Source: Brenneria izadpanahii | Lineage (GTDB): Bacteria > Pseudomonadota > Gammaproteobacteria > Enterobacterales > Enterobacteriaceae | Assembly: GCF_017569925.1 (NCBI RefSeq) | Contig: NZ_CP050854.1 | Location: 2,170,001 to 2,234,000, forward strand | DNA length: 64,000 bases | Direction of reading: 5' to 3' | Part shown: positions 18,372 through 27,791 of the stretch, piece by piece | Numbering within the stretch: position 1 is the stretch's first letter | How the letters are laid out: every line of letters starts with the position of its first letter | Notes under the pieces: generated by a model | Database searches by the model: none | What the model saw: only the letters and a program-made list of their open reading frames with translations | Told to the model about the DNA's origin: nothing | Translations under genes and position numbers: made by a program

Positions 18372-18805
18372 GTGCGCTCCTGGGGCAGCGTTAACAGAAA
18401 CTCCAGTTTTTCGACTGCTTTCTGGCACTGACGAACCGTCTGGCGCGCCTGTCCGATCTGCTGCTGTTGGCGATGGCGCCGTTGCTGATGGACATGACCG
18501 CGCTGAATTTCCTGCTCGATGTTGCGAAGGGCTTTACGTTCGGCGGCCAGTTGCGACTTGAGGTCTTCAAGCGCCTGATTACGGTCTTTCAGTTGAGCGT
18601 CGAAGGCTTCACGCCGCTGCCGATCCGTCTGTCGCAGCGCCTGCAACTGCTGTTGGTGCCGCGCTATCTGCGCGTTGATCTCCGCCAGCGCGTTCTCTTC
18701 CTGGCGCAGTTGCCGTTCGCTGCGAAACAGACGCTGGCGGCGTATCGGCATCAGCAGGTTTAGCGTGGCCTGTAATTCCTGGGCGGCGGCATCGTCATGG
18801 AGCAT
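18368..18805 (-). CDS. hrpO: T3SS stalk protein HrpO (SctO)
   Basis: 145 residues, nearly all predicted alpha-helical coiled coil, very rich in Gln, Arg, Glu and Leu with heptad-like spacing (for example RQLRQEENALAEINAQIARH). This is the FliJ/YscO pattern: a two-helix stalk linking the ATPase hexamer to the HrcV export gate. It starts 11 bases inside the end of hrcN. The family evolves fast, so position is the main evidence along with the coiled coil. Confidence 0.9.
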   Translation of the reverse strand: MLHDDAAAQELQATLNLLMPIRRQRLFRSERQLRQEENALAEINAQIARHQQQLQALRQTDRQRREAFDAQLKDRNQALEDLKSQLAAERKALRNIEQEIQRGHVHQQRRHRQQQQIGQARQTVRQCQKAVEKLEFLLTLPQERT

Positions 18806-20164
18806 AAGCGCTGACCTCGGCTAATTGCTGTTGAATATCGTCGTAGGACATGGGGTCGCGCATGGCCTGGCGCAGAAACCGAGTAATATCCTGGTGCGCG
18901 TTGACCGCCGAGTCGGTTAACGCATCGTGGCCGGGCTGGTATTCCCCCAGCCGGATAAGCATTTCCACCTGCTTGTAGGCAGCCATCAGGCGGCGTACGG
19001 CGCCGGCATGATGCTGGTGCGCGTCGTCCACGACGTTGCTCATGGTGCGGCTCAGGCTGGCCAGTACGTCGATGGCGGGATAGTGGCCCTGTTCCGCCAG
19101 CCGCCGGGTTAGAACGATGTGCCCGTCAATCAGCGAGCGCACTTCGTCCGCCACCGGGTCGTTCATGGAATCCTGTTCGATCAGCACCGAATAGAGGGCG
19201 GTAATGGCGCCGGCCTGCGTTTGTCCGGCGCGCTCCACCAGGCGCGGCAGCAGGGTATACACCGAGGGCGGCAGACCGCCGCGGCCCTGCGGTTCGCCAA
19301 GGGCCAGGCCGATTTCGCGCTGGGCGCGGGCAAAGCGGGTCAGGGAGTCGATGATCAGCAATACCTGTTTGCCGGCGGCGCGGTACGCTTCGGCGATCGC
19401 GGTGGCGGTAAAGGCCGCGCGCGCGCGTTCCATACTGCTGCGATCGGAAGTGGAGCAAACCAGCACGGTACGGCGGCGCAGATCGTCATCCAACTCATGA
19501 TCGAGAAACTCGCGCAGTTCGCGCCCGCGTTCGCCAATCAGGCCGAAAACAATCGCATCGCACGGCGTGTTGCGCGCCAGTTCGGCCAGCAGCGTGGTTT
19601 TGCCGCAGCCGGCGCCGGCGAAGATCCCGACGCGCTGGCCCTGTCCCAGCGTCAGTAGCCCGTCGATGGCCCGCAGGCCGGTAGGCAACGGCATGGCGAT
19701 GCGCGGGCGCGACGTGGGGGGCGGCGCGTCGCCCAATACCGGAAGGGCGCCGTCATGCCGTTCTCCGGGCTGGACGAATGCGCTTTCGCCGCCGTCTTCC
19801 AGCGCGCGTCCGAAGCCGTCCAGCACGCTGCCGAACAGCCGATCGGAAACCTGGATACAGTGGGGCTGGTAAAGCGGGGCGACGGCGGCCCCTGGGCGAT
19901 GCCGTCTAACGCGCCCAGCGCCGATAGAAAGGTGTTCCGCGGACTGAAACCCACGACCTCGGCCATCACCTGGCTGCCGTCTTGACGCTCGACCAAACAG
20001 AGATCGCCGATGCGCGCGCGCGGCAGGCCGCACTCCAGCAAAATGCCGCTGATGCCGATAACCCGTCCTTTCAAATCGACGGGGGCGTAATCGGACAGCC
20101 GTCGCCGCTGTTGCTGAAACCAGCGGGTCATTAATGGAAAATCTATCGCTGCCTGCGTGTGCAT
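18795..20164 (-). CDS. hrcN: T3SS ATPase HrcN (SctN), interrupted by an apparent one-base frameshift
   Basis: Read with one base restored, this is a 456-residue F1-type ATPase. Walker A is GAGCGKTT; VFGLIGERGRELREFL, the SLTRFARAQREIGLALGEPQ stretch and PPSVYTLLPRLVERAG are all HrcN/FliI signatures. It powers chaperone release and unfolding at the export gate. The true start is the ATG at 20164, directly after the hrpQ TAA. From there the frame runs to GALDGIAQG, and the correct continuation (VAPLYQPHCIQVSD) is in the next frame. The break is at the C4 run 19889-19892, where one more base would join the two. As written the gene would give a truncated protein lacking the ATPase core. Confidence 0.93.
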
Positions 20165-21109
20165 TTACCAATTCACCCTAATCTGCTGCTGACCGCCGAA
20201 CACGATCTGATGCTCGTCGATGCTGATCAGCCGGAGCTGATTCACTTCATCGCCGACAAACAGCCGTCTGCCGTCGTCGGTGACCACGTTGGCCCGCGGC
20301 CCGCTGGTGACCTGCACAATCTGAAACGGCAATTGCGCGCTCTTCAACTGGGTACGGTTATCAACCATCAGCGTCGTGCTATAACGTTGGTGGAATTGAA
20401 GAAGCATCCGTTCCAGTTTTTTTTGTTCTTCCGCCGTTAACTGGCCGGTCAGTACAACGCGCGTATGAGTGGACGCCAGTTTTACCGCATCGGTTAATTC
20501 ACGCTCGCGCAGCATGGCGTGCAGCGTACGTTCCAACTGCGCCACGCTGTTAAGCATACGGCGCGTATCTTTGGGTTTCGGCGCGGGAGGCATTGCGACG
20601 CTCTCTTGCAACAGCCAACTGCCGATCATCATCATGAGCAACAGGCTGAGCAGCAGATAGCAGCTTTTGGCCCATAGCGGCAGACGCGGCGCGGCGACGG
20701 TCGCGGAGGGCGGCGCCGCGGCGGGCTGTACCGCGTCAGGAGCTTCCTGCGGCGGCGTTTCCGCTGCGATCTCTTCGCGCTCGACGGGCGCTTCCGGCTC
20801 CGGGTCCGCTTCCCAGGGGGTTTCGGCGGCGACCACGCACAGCCAGATATGATTAAGGGCGAAAGGCGTGCCGGGCGGCAGATCGGCGATTTGCGCGACG
20901 GCGTGGCCTTCCGCATCGCTCACTTCCCCGTCCAGCGCGCTGAGCCGCCAGTTTGTTTCCTGTTTTTCCAGCAGACAATGCTGCGCGCTGATGCCCGGAT
21001 CGTAGAGGACGAGATCGGCATCGTCGTCGGCGCCTATCCGCCATGACGTTCCGCTCAGCGGTAATGCCGCGCCGCGATGTAAACCTGTCAGTACGCGTAG
21101 CTCAAACAT
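20165..21109 (-). CDS. hrpQ: T3SS inner-membrane ring protein HrpQ (SctD)
   Basis: 314 residues. The N-terminal part (1-95) is a FHA-like fold (LTGLHRGAALPLSGTSWRIG). An Ala/Pro/Glu-rich linker follows, then one transmembrane helix near residues 150-170, and a periplasmic ring-forming domain. This is the YscD/HrpQ layout: the outer of the two inner-membrane rings, paired with HrcJ. Its TAA abuts the hrcN ATG, and it starts nine bases after hrcV stops. The Glu/Pro-rich linker is somewhat long, but otherwise ordinary. Confidence 0.92.
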   Translation of the reverse strand: MFELRVLTGLHRGAALPLSGTSWRIGADDDADLVLYDPGISAQHCLLEKQETNWRLSALDGEVSDAEGHAVAQIADLPPGTPFALNHIWLCVVAAETPWEADPEPEAPVEREEIAAETPPQEAPDAVQPAAAPPSATVAAPRLPLWAKSCYLLLSLLLMMMIGSWLLQESVAMPPAPKPKDTRRMLNSVAQLERTLHAMLRERELTDAVKLASTHTRVVLTGQLTAEEQKKLERMLLQFHQRYSTTLMVDNRTQLKSAQLPFQIVQVTSGPRANVVTDDGRRLFVGDEVNQLRLISIDEHQIVFGGQQQIRVNW

Positions 21110-21118
21110 ATTTCATTC

Positions 21119-23227
21119 CTATGCGTTAAAAGGCGCGTTTTCTTCATACAGATCGAACCGTCCGAGGACGTTGATAGATAGATGCGATTCCAGTTCGGAG
21201 AACGAGAGCACCGGCACGTGGTGGAATTCATCTTGCAGCAGGACGCGTAAAGGGCTGCGTAAGTCCTGCGCGACCAATATCTGGCCGGTGGATGGCAGCG
21301 AGGACGGAAAGGCGCGCCGCAACTGTCCGAGCAGGGCGGCGGCGTAGTCCTGCGTCAACGCAAAGAAGGTTTCATTCTGGGTTTGGCGCAGCGAGTCGCG
21401 CAGCAGTTCTTCCGTTTCCGGCGTCACCAGCCACACATGCAGGCTGTTTTGTTGACTGTACTGGTGGCAAATTTGCGATTTCAGCGCCAGCCGGACGTAG
21501 TCGGTCAACGCGTGGATGTCCCGCTCGTGTTGTCCAATCTCAATCAGCGCTTCGGCGATCGGACGCACCGAACGCAGCGGAATCCGTTCCGCCGCCAGCC
21601 GTTGCAATACGCCGGCAAAGCGCGACAGCGGCATGATGCGTTGCAGCTCCTGCGCCAGTTCCGGCTGTTCGCTCTCCAGCCAGGTCAGGATCGACTTGGT
21701 TTCCTGCAGACCGATAAACTGCGCGCCGGAGCGGTGAATGGCGTTTTCCATCCGCATGAGGATTAATGCCTCCGCCGACCAGCGCGGGCGCTCTTCCTGT
21801 TCGAGCAGCGGATGAGCGGGGGAAACCCACAGCCAGTCCGCTTCATCACGCAGCGGAGAACCGGCGATGATATCCTCTTGCTCTTGTTCGTCCTGGCCGA
21901 GAGACGAGCGGTGCACGGCCAGACGTTCGGTGATGAAGGTGGCTTTGACGTAGGGGATTTCGTATACGCAGAATTGGAATTCGTCCTCGTCCAGCCGATC
22001 GTTGAACTCAATGTCGAACGACGGCAGCGTCATGCCGAACTGATACACCAGCCGGTTGCGCAAACGACGGATATGCTGCACCAGCGAGAGCGTGGCGGGA
22101 TTTCCCTGCAGCGACGGATGAAACAGCAGCAGATAGGCCCGCGTTGGATTGAAACGCCGCAAATCCTGATGACCGTTTTGTTCGGCGGGCAGGTTGTCGG
22201 CCTCCGCCTGCGAATGGCTTAAGATCCCTTGCTGCTTAATCCGCCATAGCTGGAATACCCCGCTGCTTAACGAGGCGAGGCTGATCACCATAAATACCAT
22301 CGAGGGCATGCCGGGCAGTAAGGCGAAACCGAACATGCCAAGGGCGGAGATGATCCAGGCCTTGGGCTGGCTGGTCAGCTGCTCGGCGATTTCGCGGCCG
22401 ATGTTGGCGTCCAGCGGTTGCCCCTCGGCGGAAACGCGGGTGATGATCATCCCGGCCGTCAGTGAAATCAGCAGCGCGGGGATCTGGGCGATCAACCCAT
22501 CGCCGATCGTCAGAACGGAGTAAACATGCATGGCGTCGGCGGCGGCCATGCCGTGCTGCAGCACGCCGATGGCGAATCCGCCGATCATGTTGATGAACAC
22601 GATCACCAGCCCGGCGATGGCGTCGCCTTTGACGAATTTCATCGCGCCGTCCATCGCCCCGAACAGTTGGCTCTCTTTCGCCAGATTGTCGCGCCGCTGC
22701 CGTGCCTGATGCGCTTCAATCAGCCCGGCGCGGAGATCGCTGTCGATCGACATCTGTTTGCCGGGCATGGCGTCCAGCGTAAAGCGCGCGGCGACCTCCG
22801 CCACGCGTTCGGAACCTTTGGTGATCACCAGAAAGTTGACGACGGTAAGAATCAAAAAGATAACCAGTCCCACCGCCAGATTGCCGCCCACCACATAGTT
22901 GCCGAATGCTTCGACGATATGGCCGCCGTCCTGTTGCAGTAGGATCTGGCGGGTGGTGGAGATCGATAGCGCCAGCCGGAACATGGTGGTCAACAGCAGC
23001 ACCGCCGGGAACGTGGAAAACGCCAGCGGCTTGGGCAAATACATCGCCAGTACAATCAGCAGCGAAGAGACGCAAATATTGAACGCGATCAGCACGTCGA
23101 TCAGGCTGGTCGGCAGCGGGATGATCATCATAAATACGATGGACATGACGATGACCGCGCCCACCACCTCGGAACGCTGCATCGCGCTGAGGGCGATGCG
23201 GTTGAGCCAGATAATCAGCAGATTCAT
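21119..23227 (-). CDS. hrcV: T3SS export gate protein HrcV (SctV)
   Basis: 702 residues from the ATG at 23227, which overlaps the hrpJ stop (ATGA); a longer frame upstream reads out of the hrpJ coding sequence and is rejected. The first half has about eight membrane helices and the conserved FHIPEP-type cytoplasmic loop (ARFTLDAMPGKQMSIDSDLRAG). The second half is the large cytoplasmic domain that forms the nonameric ring receiving substrates and chaperones. Length and motifs are normal for HrcV/FlhA proteins. Confidence 0.96.
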   Translation of the reverse strand: MNLLIIWLNRIALSAMQRSEVVGAVIVMSIVFMMIIPLPTSLIDVLIAFNICVSSLLIVLAMYLPKPLAFSTFPAVLLLTTMFRLALSISTTRQILLQQDGGHIVEAFGNYVVGGNLAVGLVIFLILTVVNFLVITKGSERVAEVAARFTLDAMPGKQMSIDSDLRAGLIEAHQARQRRDNLAKESQLFGAMDGAMKFVKGDAIAGLVIVFINMIGGFAIGVLQHGMAAADAMHVYSVLTIGDGLIAQIPALLISLTAGMIITRVSAEGQPLDANIGREIAEQLTSQPKAWIISALGMFGFALLPGMPSMVFMVISLASLSSGVFQLWRIKQQGILSHSQAEADNLPAEQNGHQDLRRFNPTRAYLLLFHPSLQGNPATLSLVQHIRRLRNRLVYQFGMTLPSFDIEFNDRLDEDEFQFCVYEIPYVKATFITERLAVHRSSLGQDEQEQEDIIAGSPLRDEADWLWVSPAHPLLEQEERPRWSAEALILMRMENAIHRSGAQFIGLQETKSILTWLESEQPELAQELQRIMPLSRFAGVLQRLAAERIPLRSVRPIAEALIEIGQHERDIHALTDYVRLALKSQICHQYSQQNSLHVWLVTPETEELLRDSLRQTQNETFFALTQDYAAALLGQLRRAFPSSLPSTGQILVAQDLRSPLRVLLQDEFHHVPVLSFSELESHLSINVLGRFDLYEENAPFNA

Positions 23228-24366
23228 GTCAAATCCCTGCCTGGCGCCGGCGACAGCGAAGCCTTGACGTTCTCGTACTGCGCGACATCGCCGATCATGC
23301 CGCGAATAAGATGCAGCGCGGTTTGGCGGTTTTTCACATCGCGCCACAGCGGCTGCGGCAGCTCACGGACCAACGGCAGCAGCGCGTTGAAAAATATTAC
23401 CTGGTGCCGGGGTTCGGTACCGGCTACCTCGCGCCCCAGATTGTGCAGATCGCGCGCGTAAGCGCCATTGGCGCCGAGACCGATCAGCCGGCGGGTGAGA
23501 TCGATCGCGCCTAAGGTAAACGACGGCAGTTTTAGCGACAGGCGCGCCAGCATCTCTCTGCTGGCCGATAGCGTGTGGCTTAGGTGGCTGGCGTCGTTGA
23601 GGCTGCCGAGCATTTTTTTCAGCGCCTCTTTAGGGAGAGACGAAGCCTGGCAGGCGATATCCGCCGACAGCGCGCGCTGCATGGTGCGCAGGCCGTCCGT
23701 GAAACGGCCGGCGTCGAAGCGCTCCAGCAGCGCGTCCAGCAGGGCGCTGACCGACTGTTGATGGACGACCTTCTGATAATAGAGATCGCGCATCGCCTGG
23801 CGATGTTCGGGCTGGGCGCTGAACAGCGAAATGGCGCCGGCCGTGTTTATCCCCGCCCTGATTTCCGGCCCCTTCTCCTGATGCAGATGTTGCAGCGCCA
23901 GTTCCGCCGCTTCAGCCAGCGCGGGCCTGGCGGTCCGCTCCTGGCTGATAATCTGTCTGAGCAGCACGTCTCCCCGCGCCGGATCGTTTCCTGCGGCCTG
24001 GAGTATCGTTTCTACTGCCGGCGTTTCAGCGTTGGCCAACAGACCGCGCATGCGATCCATCTGCTGAGAGGGAGAGCCTTCGGATGGGTTTTCCAACAGC
24101 TTGAACAACTCGGTAAGTTTTTCAATCCGTTCGACGTTGGCCAGCGTCCGCACATCGGTTTGAACGATATTACGGCGATTAAGGGATTTACTTCTGCGCT
24201 CCGCCTGTTCGCCGAACGCCATGGCGACTTCTTCCATTGATGTGGCGAGCGGCGAGCGCGGCGGTTCATGATGTACAGGCGCTTTCGCCGCCGCCGGCTC
24301 GTTATCGGTATCTACTGGGCGGGATACGGGCGTCGTAACGGGCGTAACATTCTGAATTTTTATCAT
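23224..24366 (-). CDS. hrpJ: T3SS gatekeeper HrpJ (SctW)
   Basis: 380 residues of the YopN/InvE/HrpJ family. Stretches such as EEVAMAFGEQAERRSKSLNRR and the alpha-helical repeats that follow are typical of the N-terminal HrpJ domain. The family controls the order and timing of secretion, and in plant pathogens is itself partly secreted and needed for harpin export. It is the first gene of the leftward operon, 33 bases after a good hrp box at 24400-24427, so is expected to be HrpL-dependent. Confidence 0.93.
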   Translation of the reverse strand: MIKIQNVTPVTTPVSRPVDTDNEPAAAKAPVHHEPPRSPLATSMEEVAMAFGEQAERRSKSLNRRNIVQTDVRTLANVERIEKLTELFKLLENPSEGSPSQQMDRMRGLLANAETPAVETILQAAGNDPARGDVLLRQIISQERTARPALAEAAELALQHLHQEKGPEIRAGINTAGAISLFSAQPEHRQAMRDLYYQKVVHQQSVSALLDALLERFDAGRFTDGLRTMQRALSADIACQASSLPKEALKKMLGSLNDASHLSHTLSASREMLARLSLKLPSFTLGAIDLTRRLIGLGANGAYARDLHNLGREVAGTEPRHQVIFFNALLPLVRELPQPLWRDVKNRQTALHLIRGMIGDVAQYENVKASLSPAPGRDLT

Positions 24367-24399
24367 TATCCAGTCCGGCTTAAGTCAACACGATGCTGT

Positions 24400-24427
24400 T
24401 GTGTGGTTCGAAAGTCCGGACGGTTCC
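24400..24427 (-). promoter_or_regulatory. hrp box (HrpL-dependent promoter) of the hrpJ operon
   Basis: On the reverse strand: GGAACC, 15 bases, CCACACA. Both halves match the HrpL consensus GGAACC-N15/16-CCACNNA. It lies 33 bases before the hrpJ ATG and points at it. Confidence 0.9.
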
Positions 24428-24663
24428 TGCATAGGCTTCATCTTTCTTGCCGAAAGCGCGCCGCCTATCCCGCATTTTGCAATCCATCTGCATAGAAACC
24501 AAAAATCAGAGCAATAGGTATTTCTTGCCGGGATGAATCATATACTTTTGAGCATTGCAAAAACTTGCATCGATTTTAGGGTCTATTGGCAAAATGTTGC
24601 GTGAAAAAGCGGCATCAAAAAAATAAGTAATTATAAATCAATAGAATAAATTGATGATAAGGG

Positions 24664-24679
24664 TGGTACGGGACTTGCT
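24664..24679 (+). promoter_or_regulatory. Sigma-54 promoter of hrpL
   Basis: TGGTACG, four bases, TTGCT: the -24 GG and -12 GC elements have the required spacing and match TGGCACG-N4-TTGCW except one pyrimidine. It lies 43 bases before the hrpL ATG. HrpS, an NtrC-family activator encoded nearby, is the expected partner. Confidence 0.9.
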
Positions 24680-24722
24680 CTTCGTTGGCGCCGATATGGG
24701 CTAATTGCGGAGAGTAAGCTAA

Positions 24723-25268
24723 ATGGAATCCTTTACCCCGGTCTATTCCGACCAGAAAGACGCCTCGTATAACGCGCCATCCGTCGATTGGGAACAGGTG
24801 TTTAGACAGCATGGAAAGAAGTTACATAACTTTATCCGTAAACGTGTCAGCAACCATGACGATGTTGAGGATTTACAGCAAATGACTTACCTGGAGGTGC
24901 TAAAGCATCAGGATAAGTTTCTTGGTGCGTCACGTCCCGAAACTTGGGTGTTCGGCATTGCCCTCAATTTGGTGCGCAATCACTTCAAACAGGCGCGCCA
25001 GCGATCGTATGAAATCGGCGATGAGGCGCTGGAAAACGTAACGGTTGATACAGATCCGGGAATGATCACAGAGAGCCAGAGAGCGTTAAGCAGGGCATCT
25101 GAAGCGATGTCCAGCCTGCCTGATGACACGCGCAATATGCTGCTGATGTTGCTCGATTCCGACGTTAGTTATCAGGATATCGCGCTACGGCTGGATATTC
25201 CTATCGGGACGGTTCGTTCACGGTTGTCCCGTGCGCGGGGGGTTATTCGTCAAGCCGTGGATGCCTGA
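24723..25268 (+). CDS. hrpL: ECF sigma factor HrpL
   Basis: 181 residues of the extracytoplasmic-function sigma family. Region 2 is seen around DVEDLQQMTYLEVLKHQDKF and RPETWVFGIALNLVRNHFKQ. Region 4, a helix-turn-helix, is SYQDIALRLDIPIGTVRSRL. HrpL directs RNA polymerase to hrp boxes, of which this window has at least four good ones. It has its own sigma-54 promoter and is divergent from hrpJ. No anti-sigma gene is adjacent, as in other Hrp1 clusters. Confidence 0.96.
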   Translation: MESFTPVYSDQKDASYNAPSVDWEQVFRQHGKKLHNFIRKRVSNHDDVEDLQQMTYLEVLKHQDKFLGASRPETWVFGIALNLVRNHFKQARQRSYEIGDEALENVTVDTDPGMITESQRALSRASEAMSSLPDDTRNMLLMLLDSDVSYQDIALRLDIPIGTVRSRLSRARGVIRQAVDA

Positions 25269-25414
25269 CCCGCGCTGTTCATGGCGGTAAAGCCTTCCGT
25301 CAGCCGGCACGACGGTGTTGTCGCAGGTTGGTTCTGAGCTCGGTTCCTGTGATGTATCTGAAACGCAGCATGGTTTCGGCTGTGCGTGCTATTCACTTAA
25401 CAAGGGGAAGTCTA

Positions 25415-26881
25415 ATGATGTTCACGCAACCTTTTCGGACCGCGTCTGATACCGATGTGCCACAGTTGGAGCTGGTGGATTTTGCGTTTAGCCGTATAAA
25501 AGACGCGATTTATATCGTGAACGAAGAAGAGCGTTTCTGCTATGCCAATGAATCGGCATGTCAAACGCTGCACTATAGCAGTGAAGAGTTTCTTCAGTTA
25601 CGGGTCGCAGATATCGACCCCAATTGGCCGGTCAGAAGCAGACCGGCAAGCTGGTGGAAGGAATATGACACCGATAGGGGCGTCACGTTTGAAACATTTC
25701 ACGTCACCCATTTCGGTATGGTTATTCCTGTTGAAGTCAATTTGACTCACTTCAAACATAAAGGACGCAGTTACAGCATGTGTGTGGTAAGAGATATCAG
25801 GGAACGGAAGCATATTGAGCAGTTGGCTTACGCGCGGGAACAAGAGTTTCGCGCGTTGGTGGAAAATACGCCTGACCTGATAACCCGTTTTGATCCTCAG
25901 TTGAATTGTCTTTACGCCAATCCGGCCACCCTAAGACACCTGGATTTTACTATTGAGCAACTGTGCGGCCGCAAGCTGACGGATTTAATGCCGGGAGCCA
26001 AGTGCGCCATGCATATCCAACAGCTGGTGCAACAGGTGGTTGATAGCCGCCGCAGCGCGGAGGGGGAGCTATCGGATGAAAACGGCAGAGGCGATCAGCG
26101 CCATGTGGTTATTCATCATATCCGCTGTGTCCCGGAGTTCGATCAGCAAGGGGCGCTGTTATCTATTCTCGCGGTAGGACGCGATATTACGGCCATTCGC
26201 TATGCGGAAAGAAAATTGGAGGACTCGCATATGCAACTGAGCTTGCTGGCGCGTCAGCGGGAGATTTCCCGTGAAGCGGAACGCAAGCATATCGCCAGGG
26301 AAATTCATGATGAACTGGGACAGCATCTGACCACCATCCGCATGAGCTTGTCGCTGATGCGGATGTGCTTCGCCAAAGACAACCCAGATATGCAGGAGCA
26401 GTTGAAGAAACTGATGCAGTTGTCGGATCAGACCATCCAGGTGGTGCGTAATGTGTCCACCCGGCTGAGGCCCAATGTGCTCAATATGGGGCTGACGCCC
26501 GCGCTGGAATGGCTATGTGACGAATTCAACCGTAATTACCGCGGCGAATGCCGGTTAAAAACGGCGGAGCCGGAGCTGATGCTCAAAGACGAATTCGTGA
26601 CGGCCGCATTCCGCGTCGCGCAGGAGTCACTGACCAACGTGGCGCGTCATGCACAGGCGAGCAAGGTGGAGATCACGCTTGAAAACCACTCCGGCAATGT
26701 GGTGCTGCGGATCAAGGATAACGGCAAAGGGTTTGACGATCGGATAAACAAAGCCGATGCCTTCGGCCTGATTAGCATGAAAGAGCGAGGACGCATGCTG
26801 GGGGGCGAGGTGATTGTCGAAAGTGCTCCGGGAAGCGGCACCCTGGTGCAGCTTACCTTTCCAATGGAAGCGGATGCTTAG
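25415..26881 (+). CDS. hrpX: Sensor histidine kinase HrpX
   Basis: About 488 residues from the ATG at 25415, with GGGGAAG before it. Two PAS domains occupy roughly residues 20-270 (first YIVNEEERFCYANE, second LITRFDPQLNCLYANP). A HisKA_3-type dimerisation helix follows with the phosphohistidine in REIHDELGQHLTTIRMSL, then a HATPase domain with the G box DNGKGF. There are no membrane helices, so it is a cytoplasmic sensor, as known for HrpX of Erwinia and Pantoea. It pairs with hrpY 26 bases downstream. Confidence 0.95.
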   Translation: MMFTQPFRTASDTDVPQLELVDFAFSRIKDAIYIVNEEERFCYANESACQTLHYSSEEFLQLRVADIDPNWPVRSRPASWWKEYDTDRGVTFETFHVTHFGMVIPVEVNLTHFKHKGRSYSMCVVRDIRERKHIEQLAYAREQEFRALVENTPDLITRFDPQLNCLYANPATLRHLDFTIEQLCGRKLTDLMPGAKCAMHIQQLVQQVVDSRRSAEGELSDENGRGDQRHVVIHHIRCVPEFDQQGALLSILAVGRDITAIRYAERKLEDSHMQLSLLARQREISREAERKHIAREIHDELGQHLTTIRMSLSLMRMCFAKDNPDMQEQLKKLMQLSDQTIQVVRNVSTRLRPNVLNMGLTPALEWLCDEFNRNYRGECRLKTAEPELMLKDEFVTAAFRVAQESLTNVARHAQASKVEITLENHSGNVVLRIKDNGKGFDDRINKADAFGLISMKERGRMLGGEVIVESAPGSGTLVQLTFPMEADA

Positions 26882-26907
26882 CAGGAAAAAGGGAAAAGGA
26901 GAGAGTG

Positions 26908-27549
26908 ATGGATAAGCCGATCCGCTTAATGATCGCAGACGATCATGTCATTATGCGCGAAGGTCTTAAACAGATTTTCGCGCTGGACGATACGCTGGGC
27001 GTGGTCGCGGAGGCAGGCAACGGCGCGCAGGTGTTGAGCAAGCTGCGCACCAGCAGTATCGACCTGCTGCTGCTGGATATGTCTATGCCCGGCATCTGCG
27101 GCGAAGACCTGATTTTACGTATTGTCGCACAGTATCCCCTGTTGCCGATCCTGGTGCTCAGCATGTACAGCGAGGCACAGATTGCGCAACGGGCGCTGAA
27201 AAGCGGAGCCAAGGGATATATCACCAAAGATAAGGATCCTGAAACGCTGCTTTCCGCTATTCGCCGCGTAGCGCAGGGGGCGCGTTACATTGACCATACC
27301 ATTGCCGAGCAGTTGGTCTTTTTCGATTGCATGGAAAGGGGGAAGGCGCCGCATGAGGTGCTGACGCCGCGGGAACATCAGGTTATGGTGATGTTTGCGC
27401 AGGGAATGGGGGTTAATGCGATAGCCCAGGCGCTGGCCATCAGCAGTAAAACGGTAAGCACCCATAAATCGCGTTTGATGGAAAAAATGCAGTTCAGCAC
27501 CAATGCCGACATTGTTAAGTATGTGCTCAACAAGCGGCTTATTTTATAA
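26908..27549 (+). CDS. hrpY: Response regulator HrpY
   Basis: 213 residues of the NarL/FixJ class. The receiver has the acidic pair ADD near residues 10-12 and the phosphoacceptor Asp at 57 in LLLLDMSMPG. The C-terminal LuxR-type helix-turn-helix is LTPREHQVMVMFAQGMGVNA to VSTHKSRLMEKM. GGAG before 26908 decides for the ATG over the GTG just upstream. HrpY, phosphorylated by HrpX, is known to activate hrpS in Erwinia-type systems. Confidence 0.95.
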   Translation: MDKPIRLMIADDHVIMREGLKQIFALDDTLGVVAEAGNGAQVLSKLRTSSIDLLLLDMSMPGICGEDLILRIVAQYPLLPILVLSMYSEAQIAQRALKSGAKGYITKDKDPETLLSAIRRVAQGARYIDHTIAEQLVFFDCMERGKAPHEVLTPREHQVMVMFAQGMGVNAIAQALAISSKTVSTHKSRLMEKMQFSTNADIVKYVLNKRLIL

Positions 27550-27687
27550 ACGACTCGCCAGCAATTCTCGTGGGGCGGTAGGAATTTCCTGACACGACTC
27601 TCTGTAATTCCTACCCTACGTTCAGCGATAACTGATGGTTTCGCTTTTCGTTGATGGTTAATGCTTAGCCCCACTCTATCAACGACT

Positions 27688-27714
27688 AACCGGCGCCGCT
27701 AATGCGCGCCGGTT
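27688..27714. repeat. Inverted repeat between hrpY and hrpS
   Basis: AACCGGCGC and GCGCCGGTT form a perfect 9-bp stem with a nine-base loop, without a T tract. It may be a weak terminator for hrpXY or a site read by a regulator of hrpS. Its role is not decided by the sequence. Confidence 0.4.
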
Positions 27715-27791
27715 ACGTTCACGTAATTATAGAGCACAATAGGAACGTTCGGAAGGTATAAGTCAGCCCGGAAGGGCACAGGAGCAGGAAA

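Noticed and set aside
18795..20171. A separate start for hrcN at 20171 giving a continuous 458-residue frame
   Set aside because: Its first 90 or so residues are Arg/Gly-rich nonsense; the real N-terminus is in the adjacent frame, so a frameshift is the better reading.
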